Positions 1 through 11,470 of a DNA stretch of 64,000 nt are shown piece after piece; the first letter of the stretch is position 1; each line of letters begins with the position of its first letter. The notes beneath the pieces are model-generated. The model was not told where the DNA came from. It did no database searches and saw nothing but the letters and a program-made list of their open reading frames with translations. Where the stretch lies: positions 682,001-746,000 of the forward strand of contig NZ_CP012661.1 in the NCBI RefSeq assembly GCF_001620265.1, read 5' to 3'. Source of the DNA: Frigidibacter mobilis (GTDB taxonomy: Bacteria > Pseudomonadota > Alphaproteobacteria > Rhodobacterales > Rhodobacteraceae). Made by a program: the position numbers and the translations under genes.

Positions 1-983
1 ATCAAGAGGCCGCCCATCACCAGCCAGGTCGGTTCGGAAATAGCGCTGAACTCCACCCCCGCATTCAGCAGGCCGAAGAACAGCAAGATGATCTCCACCG
101 GGTATTTCAGGTGGTGCTCGATGGTGTTCAGCAGGTCATGCAGATGCTCTTCGGCCTCGGCGAACAGGCCGAAGCCGCGATCGGCATGGGGGATGGTCGG
201 CACGATCGGCAGCAGGCCGAGCGCCGGGTGGATGCCCGCTTCCTGAAAGCCGTACCAGCTCAGGCAGCCGGCGATCAGGTAGGGCCAGAACGACAGCACC
301 TTGCGCACCCAGGTGGAGTTCGGGCGCAGCTGGTTGCCACGGTCGAGGTGGCGCGGCAGCCAGTTGGCCAGCACGAAGACCACGGCCGCCGCGCCGAAGG
401 ACAGCAGCAGCCACTCGGGCGCAAGCTCGCCCGACGGGTAGAAGACGGCCAGGATCAGCAGCCCGCCGGCATCATCGGCAATCGCCAACAGCAGCAGGAA
501 GCGGATCGCCGGATGGCCGGCGCCGAACACCATGCGCCCGACGAGATAGGAGAACGCGATGTCGGTCGCGGTGGGGATCGCCCAGCCCTGGCTGACCAGC
601 GAATAGACCCCCAGCACCGCCGCAAGGCCCAGGTAGACGGCAACCGGCCCCAGCATCCCGCCCAGTGTGGCGATCAGCGGGGTGACAGCCTTGGAGCCGC
701 GCAGCGAGCCTTCCTCGAGGATGATCGCTTCCCAGACTTCCTTGGCGGCGATGGCGAAGAACAGCGCCATCAGCACGTCATTGACCAGGTAGTGCAGGGT
801 CAGCGTGCGGTGGATCTGCCCGCCCACCTCATGGGCGTGACCGATGATGAAATCGTCGATCAGCACGAGTTCGACGATGTCGTGGTAGCTGTTGGGCGAG
901 ATATTGGCCCAGATCAGGGCGATCAGCGCGCCCCCGATCAACAGCAGCGAATAGGTCGTGACAAAATTCCAGACGCGATACAT
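1..983 (-). CDS. nhaA: Na+/H+ antiporter NhaA family, 5' part (runs off the left edge)
   Basis: Inner-membrane sodium/proton antiporter. The ATG at 983 follows a purine-rich AGGGGC, and the frame stays open to base 1, so 327 codons are present and the C-terminus lies outside the window. The product is a series of hydrophobic helices. The NhaA signatures are readable: WAIPTATDIAF (W134, D141) and AIADDAGG with the double aspartate D170-D171, matching the Asp pair that binds Na+/H+ in E. coli NhaA (D163/D164). Its other regions are fairly diverged from the E. coli protein. It is transcribed away from the following plus-strand gene. No frame break was found. Confidence 0.88.
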   Translation of the reverse strand, partial: MYRVWNFVTTYSLLLIGGALIALIWANISPNSYHDIVELVLIDDFIIGHAHEVGGQIHRTLTLHYLVNDVLMALFFAIAAKEVWEAIILEEGSLRGSKAVTPLIATLGGMLGPVAVYLGLAAVLGVYSLVSQGWAIPTATDIAFSYLVGRMVFGAGHPAIRFLLLLAIADDAGGLLILAVFYPSGELAPEWLLLSFGAAAVVFVLANWLPRHLDRGNQLRPNSTWVRKVLSFWPYLIAGCLSWYGFQEAGIHPALGLLPIVPTIPHADRGFGLFAEAEEHLHDLLNTIEHHLKYPVEIILLFFGLLNAGVEFSAISEPTWLVMGGLL

Positions 984-1092
984 CTCTGCCCCTTGTCCCC
1001 GTTTCGCCTTGGAATAGTCGATAGGTTGTGGGGGGGCAACAACCGCCGGAAGGGGGCTGTAAAATGGCTGCATCGCTGCCTAGATTTGGGGC

Positions 1093-1707
1093 ATGACCGA
1101 GTTTCCGGCCTCTTCGCTTCTGGCGCGCATCGGTGCCTGCCGGCTTTGCGCTGCCGAGTTCGCGCGCAGTGCCACCGCCCATGCGCCGCGCCCGGTGGCC
1201 TGGTTCGATCCGGGCAGTCCGCCGCGGCTGCTGATCGCCGGGCAGGCGCCGGGGATGCGGGTGCATCTGGCGGGGCGGCCCTTTGCCGACCCGTCGGGGG
1301 ACCGGCTGCGCGACTGGCTGGGGATCGGGGAGGAGGTGTTCTATGACCGCGCCCGCGTGGCGATCGTGCCGATGGCCTTCTGCTTTCCGGGCTATGATGC
1401 CGCGGGGTCCGACCTGCCCCCGCCGCCCCGCTGCGCCGCAACCTGGCGGGACGAGGTGATGGCGGCGCTTGGGCCGGTGCCGCTGACGGTGCTGGTCGGC
1501 GGCCATTCCCATCGCTGGCATCTGGGCGCGGCGGCGGTGCGCGGCGGGGTGGGGGCGACCGTCGGCCGCTGGCGCGACCATGCGCCCGCCGTGTTTCCCT
1601 TGCCGCATCCCTCCTGGCGGAATACGGGATGGCTCAAACGAAATCCCTGGTTCGCGGCCGAGGTGCTGCCCGCCCTCCGCGCCCGGGTTCAGGAGGCCCT
1701 GGCATGA
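1093..1707 (+). CDS. uracil-DNA glycosylase family protein
   Basis: 204-residue protein of the uracil-DNA glycosylase superfamily, presumably acting in base-excision repair. Seen: four cysteines in the N-terminal third, a GQAPG motif at residues 50-54 (the GEAPG-type active-site loop of family 4/5-like enzymes), and a C-terminal HPSWRN motif at about residue 172 (the HPSxRN substrate loop). The acidic residue normally in the GEAPG loop is replaced by Gln, so catalytic activity is not assured. Its TGA overlaps the ATG of the next gene (ATGA, 1704-1707), so the two are probably translationally coupled. Confidence 0.78.
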   Translation: MTEFPASSLLARIGACRLCAAEFARSATAHAPRPVAWFDPGSPPRLLIAGQAPGMRVHLAGRPFADPSGDRLRDWLGIGEEVFYDRARVAIVPMAFCFPGYDAAGSDLPPPPRCAATWRDEVMAALGPVPLTVLVGGHSHRWHLGAAAVRGGVGATVGRWRDHAPAVFPLPHPSWRNTGWLKRNPWFAAEVLPALRARVQEALA

Positions 1708-2504
1708 CCGATACCACCGTTCTCGACCTCGCCCATGCGGCGATGAGCGCCGCGCCCGAGGAGGACGCCGCCCGCCTGCGCTTCTACGAGCGCATCGCCG
1801 ATGCCGAGCTGTTCGTGCTGCTGCAGGAGGATCCGGCAGGCGACCGGATCACCCCGCAGGTCTTCGCGCTGGAGGAGGGGCAGTTCGTGCTGGCCTTCGA
1901 TCTGGAGGAACGGCTGACGGCCTTTACCGAGGCGCCGGCCCCCTATGCGGCGTTGCCGGGCCGGGTGGTGGTGCGGATGCTGGCGGGGCAGGGGATCGGC
2001 CTCGGGCTGAACCTTGGCGTCGCCCCGTCCGAGATGCTGCTGCCGGCCGAGGCGCTGGTCTGGCTGGCGGAAACGCTCGATGCCGGGCCGCAGGCGGTCG
2101 AGGCGGTGCCCGAGCGGTTCCACCCCCCCGCGCAGCTGCCGCAGGCGCTGCTGACGGCGCTGGACATGAAGCTGGCGCTGGCGGCGGGGCTGGCGGTGCA
2201 GGCGCTGCTGGCCGGGGTCAGCTATGCGGATGGCCGGCGCGGGCACATGCTGGCCTTTGTCGGCGCCCGGCCCGCGGCGGAAGCGGCGCTGGCCCATGCG
2301 GTGGCCGAGGCGCTGACCTTCTCGGGCGTGGAGGCGGGCGAGATCGACGTGGCCTTCCTGGACCCCGCCACCCCCGCCGCACAGGCAATGGCCGCGGTGG
2401 CGCTGCGCTTCGAGCTGCCGCAGCCGGCGGCGGAGACGGAACAACAGGTTGTCTCGCCGGCAGCCCCGGGGATGGACCCTGCCAGGCCCCCGATCCTGCG
2501 CTGA
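1704..2504 (+). CDS. SseB family protein
   Basis: 266-residue protein. I chose the ATG at 1704 because it overlaps the upstream stop (ATGA) and has AGGAGG about 8 bases ahead; a longer in-frame start at 1629 would lie inside the upstream gene. The first half resembles the SseB N-terminal fold (LRFYERIADAELFVLL, then alternating strand/turn segments ending near ALVWLAETL). The C-terminal half is Ala/Leu-rich and resembles the SseB C-terminal extension. Function in this family is not established outside enterobacterial rhodanese-associated SseB. No signal peptide or membrane segment is seen. Confidence 0.7.
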   Translation: MTDTTVLDLAHAAMSAAPEEDAARLRFYERIADAELFVLLQEDPAGDRITPQVFALEEGQFVLAFDLEERLTAFTEAPAPYAALPGRVVVRMLAGQGIGLGLNLGVAPSEMLLPAEALVWLAETLDAGPQAVEAVPERFHPPAQLPQALLTALDMKLALAAGLAVQALLAGVSYADGRRGHMLAFVGARPAAEAALAHAVAEALTFSGVEAGEIDVAFLDPATPAAQAMAAVALRFELPQPAAETEQQVVSPAAPGMDPARPPILR

Positions 2505-2560
2505 TCGCGTCGAGGGCCACCGCCCGGTGACCGGGCCGGCGCACTGGCCGCTGTCGCCGC

Positions 2561-2662
2561 TGCTTCCCCTTTGCCTTGTTTCAAATATCCTCGGGGGGCG
2601 CGGGGGGCAGAAGGCCCCCCGCTTCTTCACGTCAGGGCGGGGCAGAAGGCCCCCCGCTCTTC
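2561..2662. repeat. dispersed hairpin repeat, copy A
   Basis: Between the convergent ends of the SseB gene and the ghrA-like gene. It carries the core TTTGCCTTGTTTCAAATATCC followed by TCGGGGGG and a long G/C hairpin (GCGGGGGGC / GGCCCCCCGC), with a second similar GGGGCAGAAGGCCCCCCGC arm. The same core-plus-hairpin recurs near 31.8, 32.0+35.5 (one interrupted copy) and 42.75 kb, always at gene 3' ends. A terminator role is inferred, not shown. Confidence 0.75.
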
Positions 2663-2675
2663 TGGCGCTATGCCC

Positions 2676-3616
2676 TCAATACCCCCGCCCGCGATCCACC
2701 AGATAGAGCAGCGGCTCCCCGGCCTCGGCGCGGCGGATGTTCTCGGCCACCACCACGGCGGCGGTCTCGGGATAGGTCTCGGCGGCGATGTGGGGCGTGA
2801 CCGTCACCCCGGGATGTGCCCAGAACGGGTGATCCGCCGGCAGCGGCTCCACCCGGAACACGTCCAGCGTGGCGTTGGAGAGGTGGCCGCTGTCCAGCGC
2901 CGCCAGCAGCGCGGTATCGTCGATCAGCGGGCCGCGGCCGGGGTTGATGACCACCGCCCCCGCCGGCATCAGCGCGATGCGATCCGCGTTCAGCAGGTTC
3001 CCGGTCTCGGCGGTGAAGGGCATCAGCAGCACCAGGATCTCGGCCTCGGCCAGGGCCTGGCTCAGCCCCGCCTCGCCCGACAGGCAGCGGATGCCGGGCA
3101 GCGACTTGGGCGTGCGGCTCCAGCCCGTCACGCGGAAGTTCAGCGCGGCGAGCATCTTCGCGCAGGCGCTGCCAAGCTCCCCCAGCCCCAGCACCGTCAC
3201 CCGGCGCGCGCGGCGGGGCCGGGCGCGGTTTCGGGGCGCCAGGCGTGGTCGGTGTTCAGGATATGCCGGTCGATGCCCAGGTGATGCCGCAGCACATGGC
3301 CGGTGACATATTCCACCATGCTCTCGGTCATTGCCGGGTCGACCATCCGGCACAGCGGCTGGGTCAGGCTTTCATTGCCGACCAGCCTTTCCACCCCGGC
3401 CCAGAGGTTCAGCACCGCCTTCACCCCCGTGAAGGGCGCGAAATCGCTCACATCGCCGCCATTGGCCACGATCAGGTACTCCACCGCCGCCGGATCGGCG
3501 GGCGGCGCCGCACTGACATCAGCCTCCAGCCCGGCTGCGGCCAGCGCCTGTGCCAGCGGCGCCTGATAGCGCGGCCAGATCCCGGCCCCGGCCGCGAAAT
3601 AGACAGTGATCGGCAT
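2676..3616 (-). pseudogene. ghrA: glyoxylate/hydroxypyruvate reductase A-like, frameshifted as read
   Basis: D-2-hydroxyacid dehydrogenase of the GhrA type, reducing glyoxylate/hydroxypyruvate with NAD(P)H. The N-terminal half (3616 down to about 3200) and the NAD-binding half with VLGLGELGSACA (down to 2676) lie in different frames. Adding one base at the CCC run 3200-3202 gives a continuous ...ARAGVTVLGLGELG... protein of about 313 residues, the usual family length. Catalytic-domain landmarks are present: NPGRGPLIDD, LDVFRVEPLP and HPGVTVTPHIAAET. It starts 5 bases after the rodA stop and may be the last gene of the cell-shape operon. Sequencing error is more likely than real decay. Confidence 0.8.
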
Positions 3617-3621
3617 ATGGC

Positions 3622-4761
3622 TTACCTCGGTTTGTGGATATGGGCGCTCTGCACCAGCCCGAAGGCCACCATCAGCACCATCATCGCCGACCCGCCGTAG
3701 GAGACCAGCGGCAGCGGCACCCCCACCACCGGCACCAGACCCATCACCATCGACATGTTCACCGCGAAGAACAGGAAGAAGGTGCCGGCAATGCCGATGG
3801 TCAGCAGCGCGGAAAAGCGGTCCTTGTTGTTGATCGCCGATGCCAGGCAGAAGCCGATGATGAGCGCGTAGAGCATCAGCAGCGAGAAAGCCCCGACAAA
3901 GCCGAATTCCTCGGCCAGCGTGGTGAAGATGAAGTCGGTATGCTTTTCGGGCAGGAAGTTCAGCCGCGACTGGGTGCCCTGCATGAAGCCCTTGCCGGCC
4001 CAGCCGCCCGATCCAAGCGCGATCTTGGCCTGGCTGATGTGATAGCCCGCCCCCAGCGGGTCTGCCGACGGGTCGAGGAAGGTGTCGATCCGCCGGAACT
4101 GATAGTCGTGCAGCAACTGCCAGGGCGTCCCGCGCGAGGTGAGCACGACCGTCACCAGCCCGACACCGGCCGCGATCACCACGGCGAAGTAGATCCAGCT
4201 GACCCCCGCCGCGAACATCACGATGGCCCCGCCAAAGCTGACCTGGATGGCGGTGCCAAGGTCGGGCTGGGTCAGCACCAGGCCCACCGGCAGCAGGATC
4301 ATCACCGCGGGCGCCAGCACCCAGAGCGGGCGCGAGACCTTCTTGACGTCGAGCCAGTCATAATAGGCGGCCAGCAGCATCACGATGGAGATCTTCATCA
4401 GCTCGGAGGGCTGCAGCATCATGAAGCCAAGGTTGATCCAGCGCTGCGCGCCCATGCCAACATGGCCGAAGAACTCCACCACCAGCAGCAGCGTCAACGA
4501 GATCAGATAGGCCAGCGCCGCCATGTTGCGCCAGAACCAGATCGGCACGAAGCCGACGATGAACATCAGCGCAAGGCCGACGCCAAAGCGCTTCATCTGC
4601 GGTTCGGCCCAACGGTCGAGATTGCCGCCCGCCACCGAATACAGCATCAGGAACCCGGCCGAGGCGACCGCGGTCAGCAGCAGCACCAGTGGCCAGTTGA
4701 CATAGAGCACCTTGCGGATGCCGGTGGGCACGGTCTTGACGTTGTATTCCAGATAGCTCAT
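3622..4761 (-). CDS. rodA: rod-shape peptidoglycan polymerase RodA
   Basis: SEDS-family glycosyltransferase (379 residues) that polymerises lipid II for lateral wall growth together with PBP2 (MrdA). About ten hydrophobic helices are visible, with the family signatures QRWINLGFMMLQPSELMKI, LTQPDLGTAI, GSGGWAGKGFMQGTQ, FLPEKHTDFIFTTLAEEFG and PLVSYGGSAM. It begins 5 bases after the mrdA stop, and the two partners are presumably cotranslated in the same operon. Confidence 0.95.
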   Translation of the reverse strand: MSYLEYNVKTVPTGIRKVLYVNWPLVLLLTAVASAGFLMLYSVAGGNLDRWAEPQMKRFGVGLALMFIVGFVPIWFWRNMAALAYLISLTLLLVVEFFGHVGMGAQRWINLGFMMLQPSELMKISIVMLLAAYYDWLDVKKVSRPLWVLAPAVMILLPVGLVLTQPDLGTAIQVSFGGAIVMFAAGVSWIYFAVVIAAGVGLVTVVLTSRGTPWQLLHDYQFRRIDTFLDPSADPLGAGYHISQAKIALGSGGWAGKGFMQGTQSRLNFLPEKHTDFIFTTLAEEFGFVGAFSLLMLYALIIGFCLASAINNKDRFSALLTIGIAGTFFLFFAVNMSMVMGLVPVVGVPLPLVSYGGSAMMVLMVAFGLVQSAHIHKPR

Positions 4762-4766
4762 CGATC

Positions 4767-6710
4767 CTAGGCCCGCGTCTGGCCCGAGGGGGTGTCGTCC
4801 GGCGCGATCAGCGGCATCAGGCTGCGCTGTTCCTCGATCTTATTGCGCTGGTTCTCGGGGTAGGCGGTCAGCGGCGGCAACCCGCCTGCCAGCGCCTGCA
4901 GCAGCATGTCGCGCGCGATCGGCCCGGCCACACCCGATCCGCCCGAGCCATGTTCCACCACCACGGAAACCGCGACCCGCGGCGCCTCGTAGGGGCCGAA
5001 GCTGACGAACAGCGCATGGTCGCGGCGGTTCCAGGGCAGCTGGTCGTTCGACACCACCCCCGCCGCGCGTTCGGCGGCGGTGATGTTGCGCACCTGGCTG
5101 GTGCCCGACTTGCCGGCCATGACCATCGCGTCATCGACCACCCGCACCCCGTAGGCCGTGCCGCCCCGGGCATTGACCACCGCATGCATCCCGCGCCGCA
5201 CTACCCGAAGCTGCGCCTCGTCCAGCCCGAGCGACTCGCCGCCCAGGATCGGTTGCTCGACCCCGTCGATGGAGCGGACCAGCCGCGGGGTGACGGCTCG
5301 CCCGGTGGCCACTCGCGCTGTCATCACCGCTAGCTGCAGCGGCGAGGCCAGCACGAAGCCCTGCCCGATGCCGGAGTTGAAGGTGTCGCCCAGCTGCCAG
5401 TCGACGCCGCGGTTCGCCACCTTCCAGTCCTTGGTCGGCATCAGCCCCTCGGCCACCGCCGACATCGGCAGGTCATGGGCGATGCCCAGTCCCAGCCGGC
5501 GGCCCATTTCGCTGATCCTCTCGATCCCGACCCGCTGCGCGATCTCGTAGTAATACACGTCGCACGAATGCTGCAGGCTCTCGACCATGCCGACATTGCC
5601 GTGCCCGCCGCGCTTCCAGCAGTGGAAGCGGCGGTTGCCCAGTTCGGTGTAACCGCGGCAATAGACGGTTTCCTCGGGGCGCACCACGCCCGCCTCCAGC
5701 GCGGCCAGCGCCACCACCATCTTGAAGGTGGAGCCCGGCGGATAGGTGCCCTGCACCGCCTTGTTCGCCATCGGTCGATGGTCATGCTCCATCAGCGCGC
5801 GGTATTCCGGCCCGCTGATCCCGCGCACGAACATGTTGGGGTCATAGCTCGGTGAGGAGACGATGCCGAGGATATCCCCGGTTTCCACATCTATCGCCAC
5901 CGCCGCCGCGCTTTCCTCGCCCAGCCGCGCCTGCATGTAGTTCTGCAGGCCCATGTCGCAGGTCAGCTGCACGCGCGCGCCCTGCTGGCCCTCGCGCCGG
6001 TCCAGTTCGCGCATCACCCGTCCCACCGCGTTGACCTCAATGCGCTTGGTACCGGCGCTGCCGCGGAGTTGGTCTTCCAGCTTCGCCTCCAGCCCCAACT
6101 TGCCGATCTGGAATTTCGGGATCTGCAGCAGAGGGTCGGGGTTTTCCATCCGCGACAGGTCATAGTCGCTGGCCGGGCCGACATAGCCGACCACATGGGT
6201 GAAATCGCCCTTGCGCGGATAGAAGCGCGACAGGCCCACCTCCGGCGTCACGCCGGGCAGGGCGGGGGCGTTCACCGCCACGCGGCTGAAATCTTCCCAG
6301 GCCAGGCGGTCGGCCACGGTGATCGGCACGAAGGCCGAGTGTTTCTTGGCCTCGGCCAGCGTGCGTTCGATATCCGCAGGCGTCAGTGGGATCAGCCGCG
6401 CCAGCCGGTGCAGCACCTCTTCCACGTCGCCCGCATCCTCACGGGTGATGACCACGCGGTAATTCTGCTCGTTCCCGGCCAGCAAGGCGCCGTTGCGGTC
6501 ATGGATCAGCCCGCGCGCCGGGGGGATCAGGCGGATGTTGATGCGGTTTTCCTCGGCCAGCAGCCGGAAGTTGTCGGCCTGGTCCACCTGCATCTCGTGC
6601 ATCCGCAGGCCCAGGACCGCGACCAGCGCCGCCTGCGCCGTCCCCAGCAGCAGCCCGCGGCGGGTGATCCGGCGGGCGCTTTCCGCGGTGTCCTTCGGCG
6701 ACCGTCTCAT
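4767..6710 (-). CDS. mrdA: penicillin-binding protein 2 (peptidoglycan transpeptidase)
   Basis: Class B PBP, 647 residues, working with RodA in the elongasome. An N-terminal cytoplasmic stretch is followed by a membrane anchor (about residues 20-38), a dimerisation/pedestal domain, and the transpeptidase domain with SxxK as STFK (S327, K330), the second motif SCD in LQHSCDVYYYE, and KSGT in AGKSGTSQV. The ATG at 6710 overlaps the mreD stop (ATGA). The same frame stays open upstream through mreD into mreC, but that is a by-product of a frame break in mreC rather than a fusion. Confidence 0.95.
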   Translation of the reverse strand: MRRSPKDTAESARRITRRGLLLGTAQAALVAVLGLRMHEMQVDQADNFRLLAEENRINIRLIPPARGLIHDRNGALLAGNEQNYRVVITREDAGDVEEVLHRLARLIPLTPADIERTLAEAKKHSAFVPITVADRLAWEDFSRVAVNAPALPGVTPEVGLSRFYPRKGDFTHVVGYVGPASDYDLSRMENPDPLLQIPKFQIGKLGLEAKLEDQLRGSAGTKRIEVNAVGRVMRELDRREGQQGARVQLTCDMGLQNYMQARLGEESAAAVAIDVETGDILGIVSSPSYDPNMFVRGISGPEYRALMEHDHRPMANKAVQGTYPPGSTFKMVVALAALEAGVVRPEETVYCRGYTELGNRRFHCWKRGGHGNVGMVESLQHSCDVYYYEIAQRVGIERISEMGRRLGLGIAHDLPMSAVAEGLMPTKDWKVANRGVDWQLGDTFNSGIGQGFVLASPLQLAVMTARVATGRAVTPRLVRSIDGVEQPILGGESLGLDEAQLRVVRRGMHAVVNARGGTAYGVRVVDDAMVMAGKSGTSQVRNITAAERAAGVVSNDQLPWNRRDHALFVSFGPYEAPRVAVSVVVEHGSGGSGVAGPIARDMLLQALAGGLPPLTAYPENQRNKIEEQRSLMPLIAPDDTPSGQTRA

Positions 6711-7240
6711 GCGCGGCTCCCCATTCCGTCGATCTCGCCGGGGGGACGCAGCCCGAGCCCCAGATGCGAGGCGGCCACGACCAGCGGATAGGCCAGCACC
6801 GTCGTCACCAGCAGCAGCAGCGACAGGCCGAGCCCGACCTGCGGCACCATCGCCAGTGTCAGCAGCATCCGGCTGGTCAGCAGCATGACCGCCATCACCG
6901 CTGCGACGGTCGCCCATTCCGCGAGGAAGGGCAGCCCCCGCATCGCCCCGGCCCGGTCGCGCAGGAATTCCGATCCCAGCAAAACGATCAGCGCCCAGAG
7001 TCCCGGCGGGCGCATCGTCAGCATGTCCTCGATCAGGAACACTCCCACGATGGCCAGCGCCGGCACGAAATCGGGCCGACGCAGCACCCAGGCAAAGGTG
7101 ACGCACAGTATCAGGTCCGGCCCCGGGACCTGCACCGGCAGTGTCGACAGCGGCAGCAGCCGCACGAACAGCAGCGCCGCCGCCAGCGCCACGAACAGCG
7201 CGCGATAGCTCCAGCGCCGGGTGGTGGCCGGGTCGATCAT
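6707..7240 (-). CDS. mreD: rod shape-determining protein MreD
   Basis: 177-residue integral membrane protein with about five hydrophobic helices, the MreD component of the elongasome that links MreC to the membrane complex. The sequence is weakly conserved as usual for the family; GLWALIVLLGSEFLRDR is the characteristic middle part. It overlaps mrdA downstream by ATGA and, after frame correction, mreC upstream by ATGA. Position between mreC and mrdA supports the assignment. Confidence 0.92.
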   Translation of the reverse strand: MIDPATTRRWSYRALFVALAAALLFVRLLPLSTLPVQVPGPDLILCVTFAWVLRRPDFVPALAIVGVFLIEDMLTMRPPGLWALIVLLGSEFLRDRAGAMRGLPFLAEWATVAAVMAVMLLTSRMLLTLAMVPQVGLGLSLLLLVTTVLAYPLVVAASHLGLGLRPPGEIDGMGSRA

Positions 7241-8147
7241 CCGCCGGCCTCCAGCTCTGGCTGCGCGGGGGCTCGGCCGGCAGGGCCGGCGGCTCCTCGG
7301 GCGGGATCAGCACGCCGGGCCCGGCGATCCGTTCCGCCGGATGGCTGCGCAGCACCCGCAGGAAATCGAGCCGCTCATAATCGGCCGCCATCCGCACCCG
7401 CATCCGCCGGTCCACGCCCTGCGCCACCTGGCCCACCAGCAGCCCGGCCGGGAACACCCCGCCATCGCCGGAACTGACCACCCGGTCGCCCGGGCGCACC
7501 TGTTCGGGGTTTTCCAGGAATTCCAGCGGCGGCGCGGCGGTATTGTCTCCCGCCAGCAGCGCCTTCTGCCCGGACGGCTGCACCGTCACCGGGATCCGGC
7601 TGGTGCTGTCGGTCAGCAGGATCACCCGGCTGGTGGTATTGCCCACGCCCGAGATGCGCCCGACCAGCCCCAGCCCGTCCATCGTGGCCCAGCCATCGAC
7701 GATGCCGTCGCGGCTGCCGACATTCAGCAGCACCGACTGGCGGAAGGGGGATCCCGAATCCGCCAGCACCACGCCCGAGACCGAGGTCAGCTGCGGGTCC
7801 AGCCGCACCTGGTTCTGCGCCAGCAGCTTGGCGTTTTGCTGTTCGAGCTGCACCGCGGCCTCTTTCCAGGCCTTCATCTGCTGCAGCTCGCGCTTCAGCT
7901 CGGTGTTCTGCTCATAGATCCGGGCATAGGAGCGGAAGCCCTCGACCATGCCCACCGCCTTGGTGACGGGCAGCAATGCCCAATCCATGTTGGGCACCAC
8001 TTTGTCCACCAGCGCGGCGCGGAAACGCTCGACCCGCGGGCTGTCGATCCGCCACAGCAGGAAGGTCGCCGACAGGCAAAGCGCCAGCACCACGATCAGG
8101 ATGCGGCGCACCGGCCCGGCAAAGTCGATGTCGCGGTCTTTGGCCAC
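7237..8147 (-). CDS. mreC: rod shape-determining protein MreC (3' end frameshifted as read)
   Basis: Periplasmic scaffold of the elongasome: N-terminal cytoplasmic tail, one membrane helix (about residues 13-30), a coiled coil (about 70-110, IYEQNTELKRELQQM...), then the beta-barrel domain with SGVVLADSG, VGRISGVGNTTSRVILLTD and GDRVVSSGDGG. As read, the frame has no stop and runs on through mreD into mrdA. Adding one base at the GGGGG run 7267-7271 changes the tail to ...EPPAQPELEAGG and a TGA overlapping the mreD ATG (7237-7240), giving 303 residues. That matches the ATGA spacing of the rest of the operon and is the preferred reading. Confidence 0.9.
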
Positions 8148-8205
8148 AGAGGGTCCCCAGAGCGGTCTTGTCAGGTGCCAGAGCGGCCCTGTTCGGGGGC
8201 CAGCC

Positions 8206-10988
<2,783 letters not shown>

Positions 10989-11010
10989 GGGAAATCTCTC
11001 TCGGATCAGT

Positions 11011-11093
11011 CTGCTTCTGTCTGGGGTCCGGCGCTGGTCACCTCCGAGCGGTCGCGCCGAAAGGCACGCTCAGAGGCGGCTAAGAAGAAGCAG
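11011..11093 (-). promoter_or_regulatory. leuA leader RNA with mutually exclusive pairings
   Basis: Two pairings are visible in the transcript between the leader peptide and leuA. First, CCTCTGAGCG (11076-11067, covering the last Leu codon and stop of the leader) pairs over 10 bp, one G-U, with CGCTCGGAGG (11050-11041). Second, CTGCTTCT in the Leu-codon run (11093-11086) is perfectly complementary to AGAAGCAG (11018-11011), about 20-30 bases before the leuA start. A ribosome stalled on the Leu codons would mask the second pairing. No U-run terminator is seen, so control of leuA translation or Rho-type attenuation is more likely than classic intrinsic attenuation. Mechanism is inferred. Confidence 0.55.
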
Positions 11094-11156
11094 GCCACGG
11101 GGAAGCAGGGCGCGGATCGCGCCAGGGGTCGAGCTTATGTGCATGTCCCGTGCCAT
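11070..11156 (-). CDS. leuL: leucine-rich leader peptide of leuA
   Basis: 28-codon frame (24 codons if the second ATG at 11144 is used) ending 81 bases before leuA. Seven of the last 12 residues are Leu: ALLPRGLLLLSRL. This is the hallmark of a ribosome-stalling leader that senses charged tRNA-Leu. TATAGT at 11169-11164 would serve as a -10 and place the transcript start at or within a base or two of the ATG at 11156, so the peptide may be translated from a leaderless or nearly leaderless mRNA. No clear Shine-Dalgarno is seen for either start, consistent with that. Too short for routine gene callers. Confidence 0.7.
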   Translation of the reverse strand: MARDMHISSTPGAIRALLPRGLLLLSRL

Positions 11157-11470
11157 GCCGGGGACTATAGGGGGATTTCGGGAAAGGGAAAGGGGGTTTG
11201 TGGGCGGGGGGAATCCAAACAAAGGGCAGGGCCCGTCCGCCGGGTGGGCGAGCAACAGTGGTTCTGGGCGCTTTATGGTGCGGCATCTCCCCACCGGCGT
11301 TCTAGGCACAGGCGTTGAGGAGCGCCCGCCCGGTGGGGCGGACGGGCGCTGCCCGGCGGCGCTAAAGCGCCTTGTTCCGGGCAAGAGAAGAAGAGTTACG
11401 GGCCACAACGCCCCGGCAATGATCCACCCCCCGCCCCGCCGCGTATGAACACAAACGCGGAGCATCACCC
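11157..11470. other. intergenic region upstream of leuA and the SDR gene
   Basis: About 310 bases between divergent transcription units. It holds the putative leuA -10 (TATAGT on the minus strand, 11169-11164) and no convincing -35. Toward the right are G/C hairpins: GCGCCCG...CGGGCGC around 11320-11352 and GGCGC-TAAA-GCGCC around 11357-11371. The stretch before 11471 probably carries the promoter of the plus-strand SDR gene. No coding signal was recognised. Confidence 0.4.

Noticed and set aside
829-1608. Minus-strand 259-codon frame overlapping the NhaA start and the UDG gene
   Set aside because: Composition is typical of a shadow frame, and both overlapping genes on it have recognisable family motifs.
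2577-2660. GC-rich tandem hairpins as a CRISPR array
   Set aside because: No regular repeat-spacer pattern; only two hairpin arms, and the same core occurs singly elsewhere.
4767-8147. A genuine MreC-PBP2 fusion protein
   Set aside because: The middle part is mreD read out of frame, and a single added G restores normal ATGA-linked genes.
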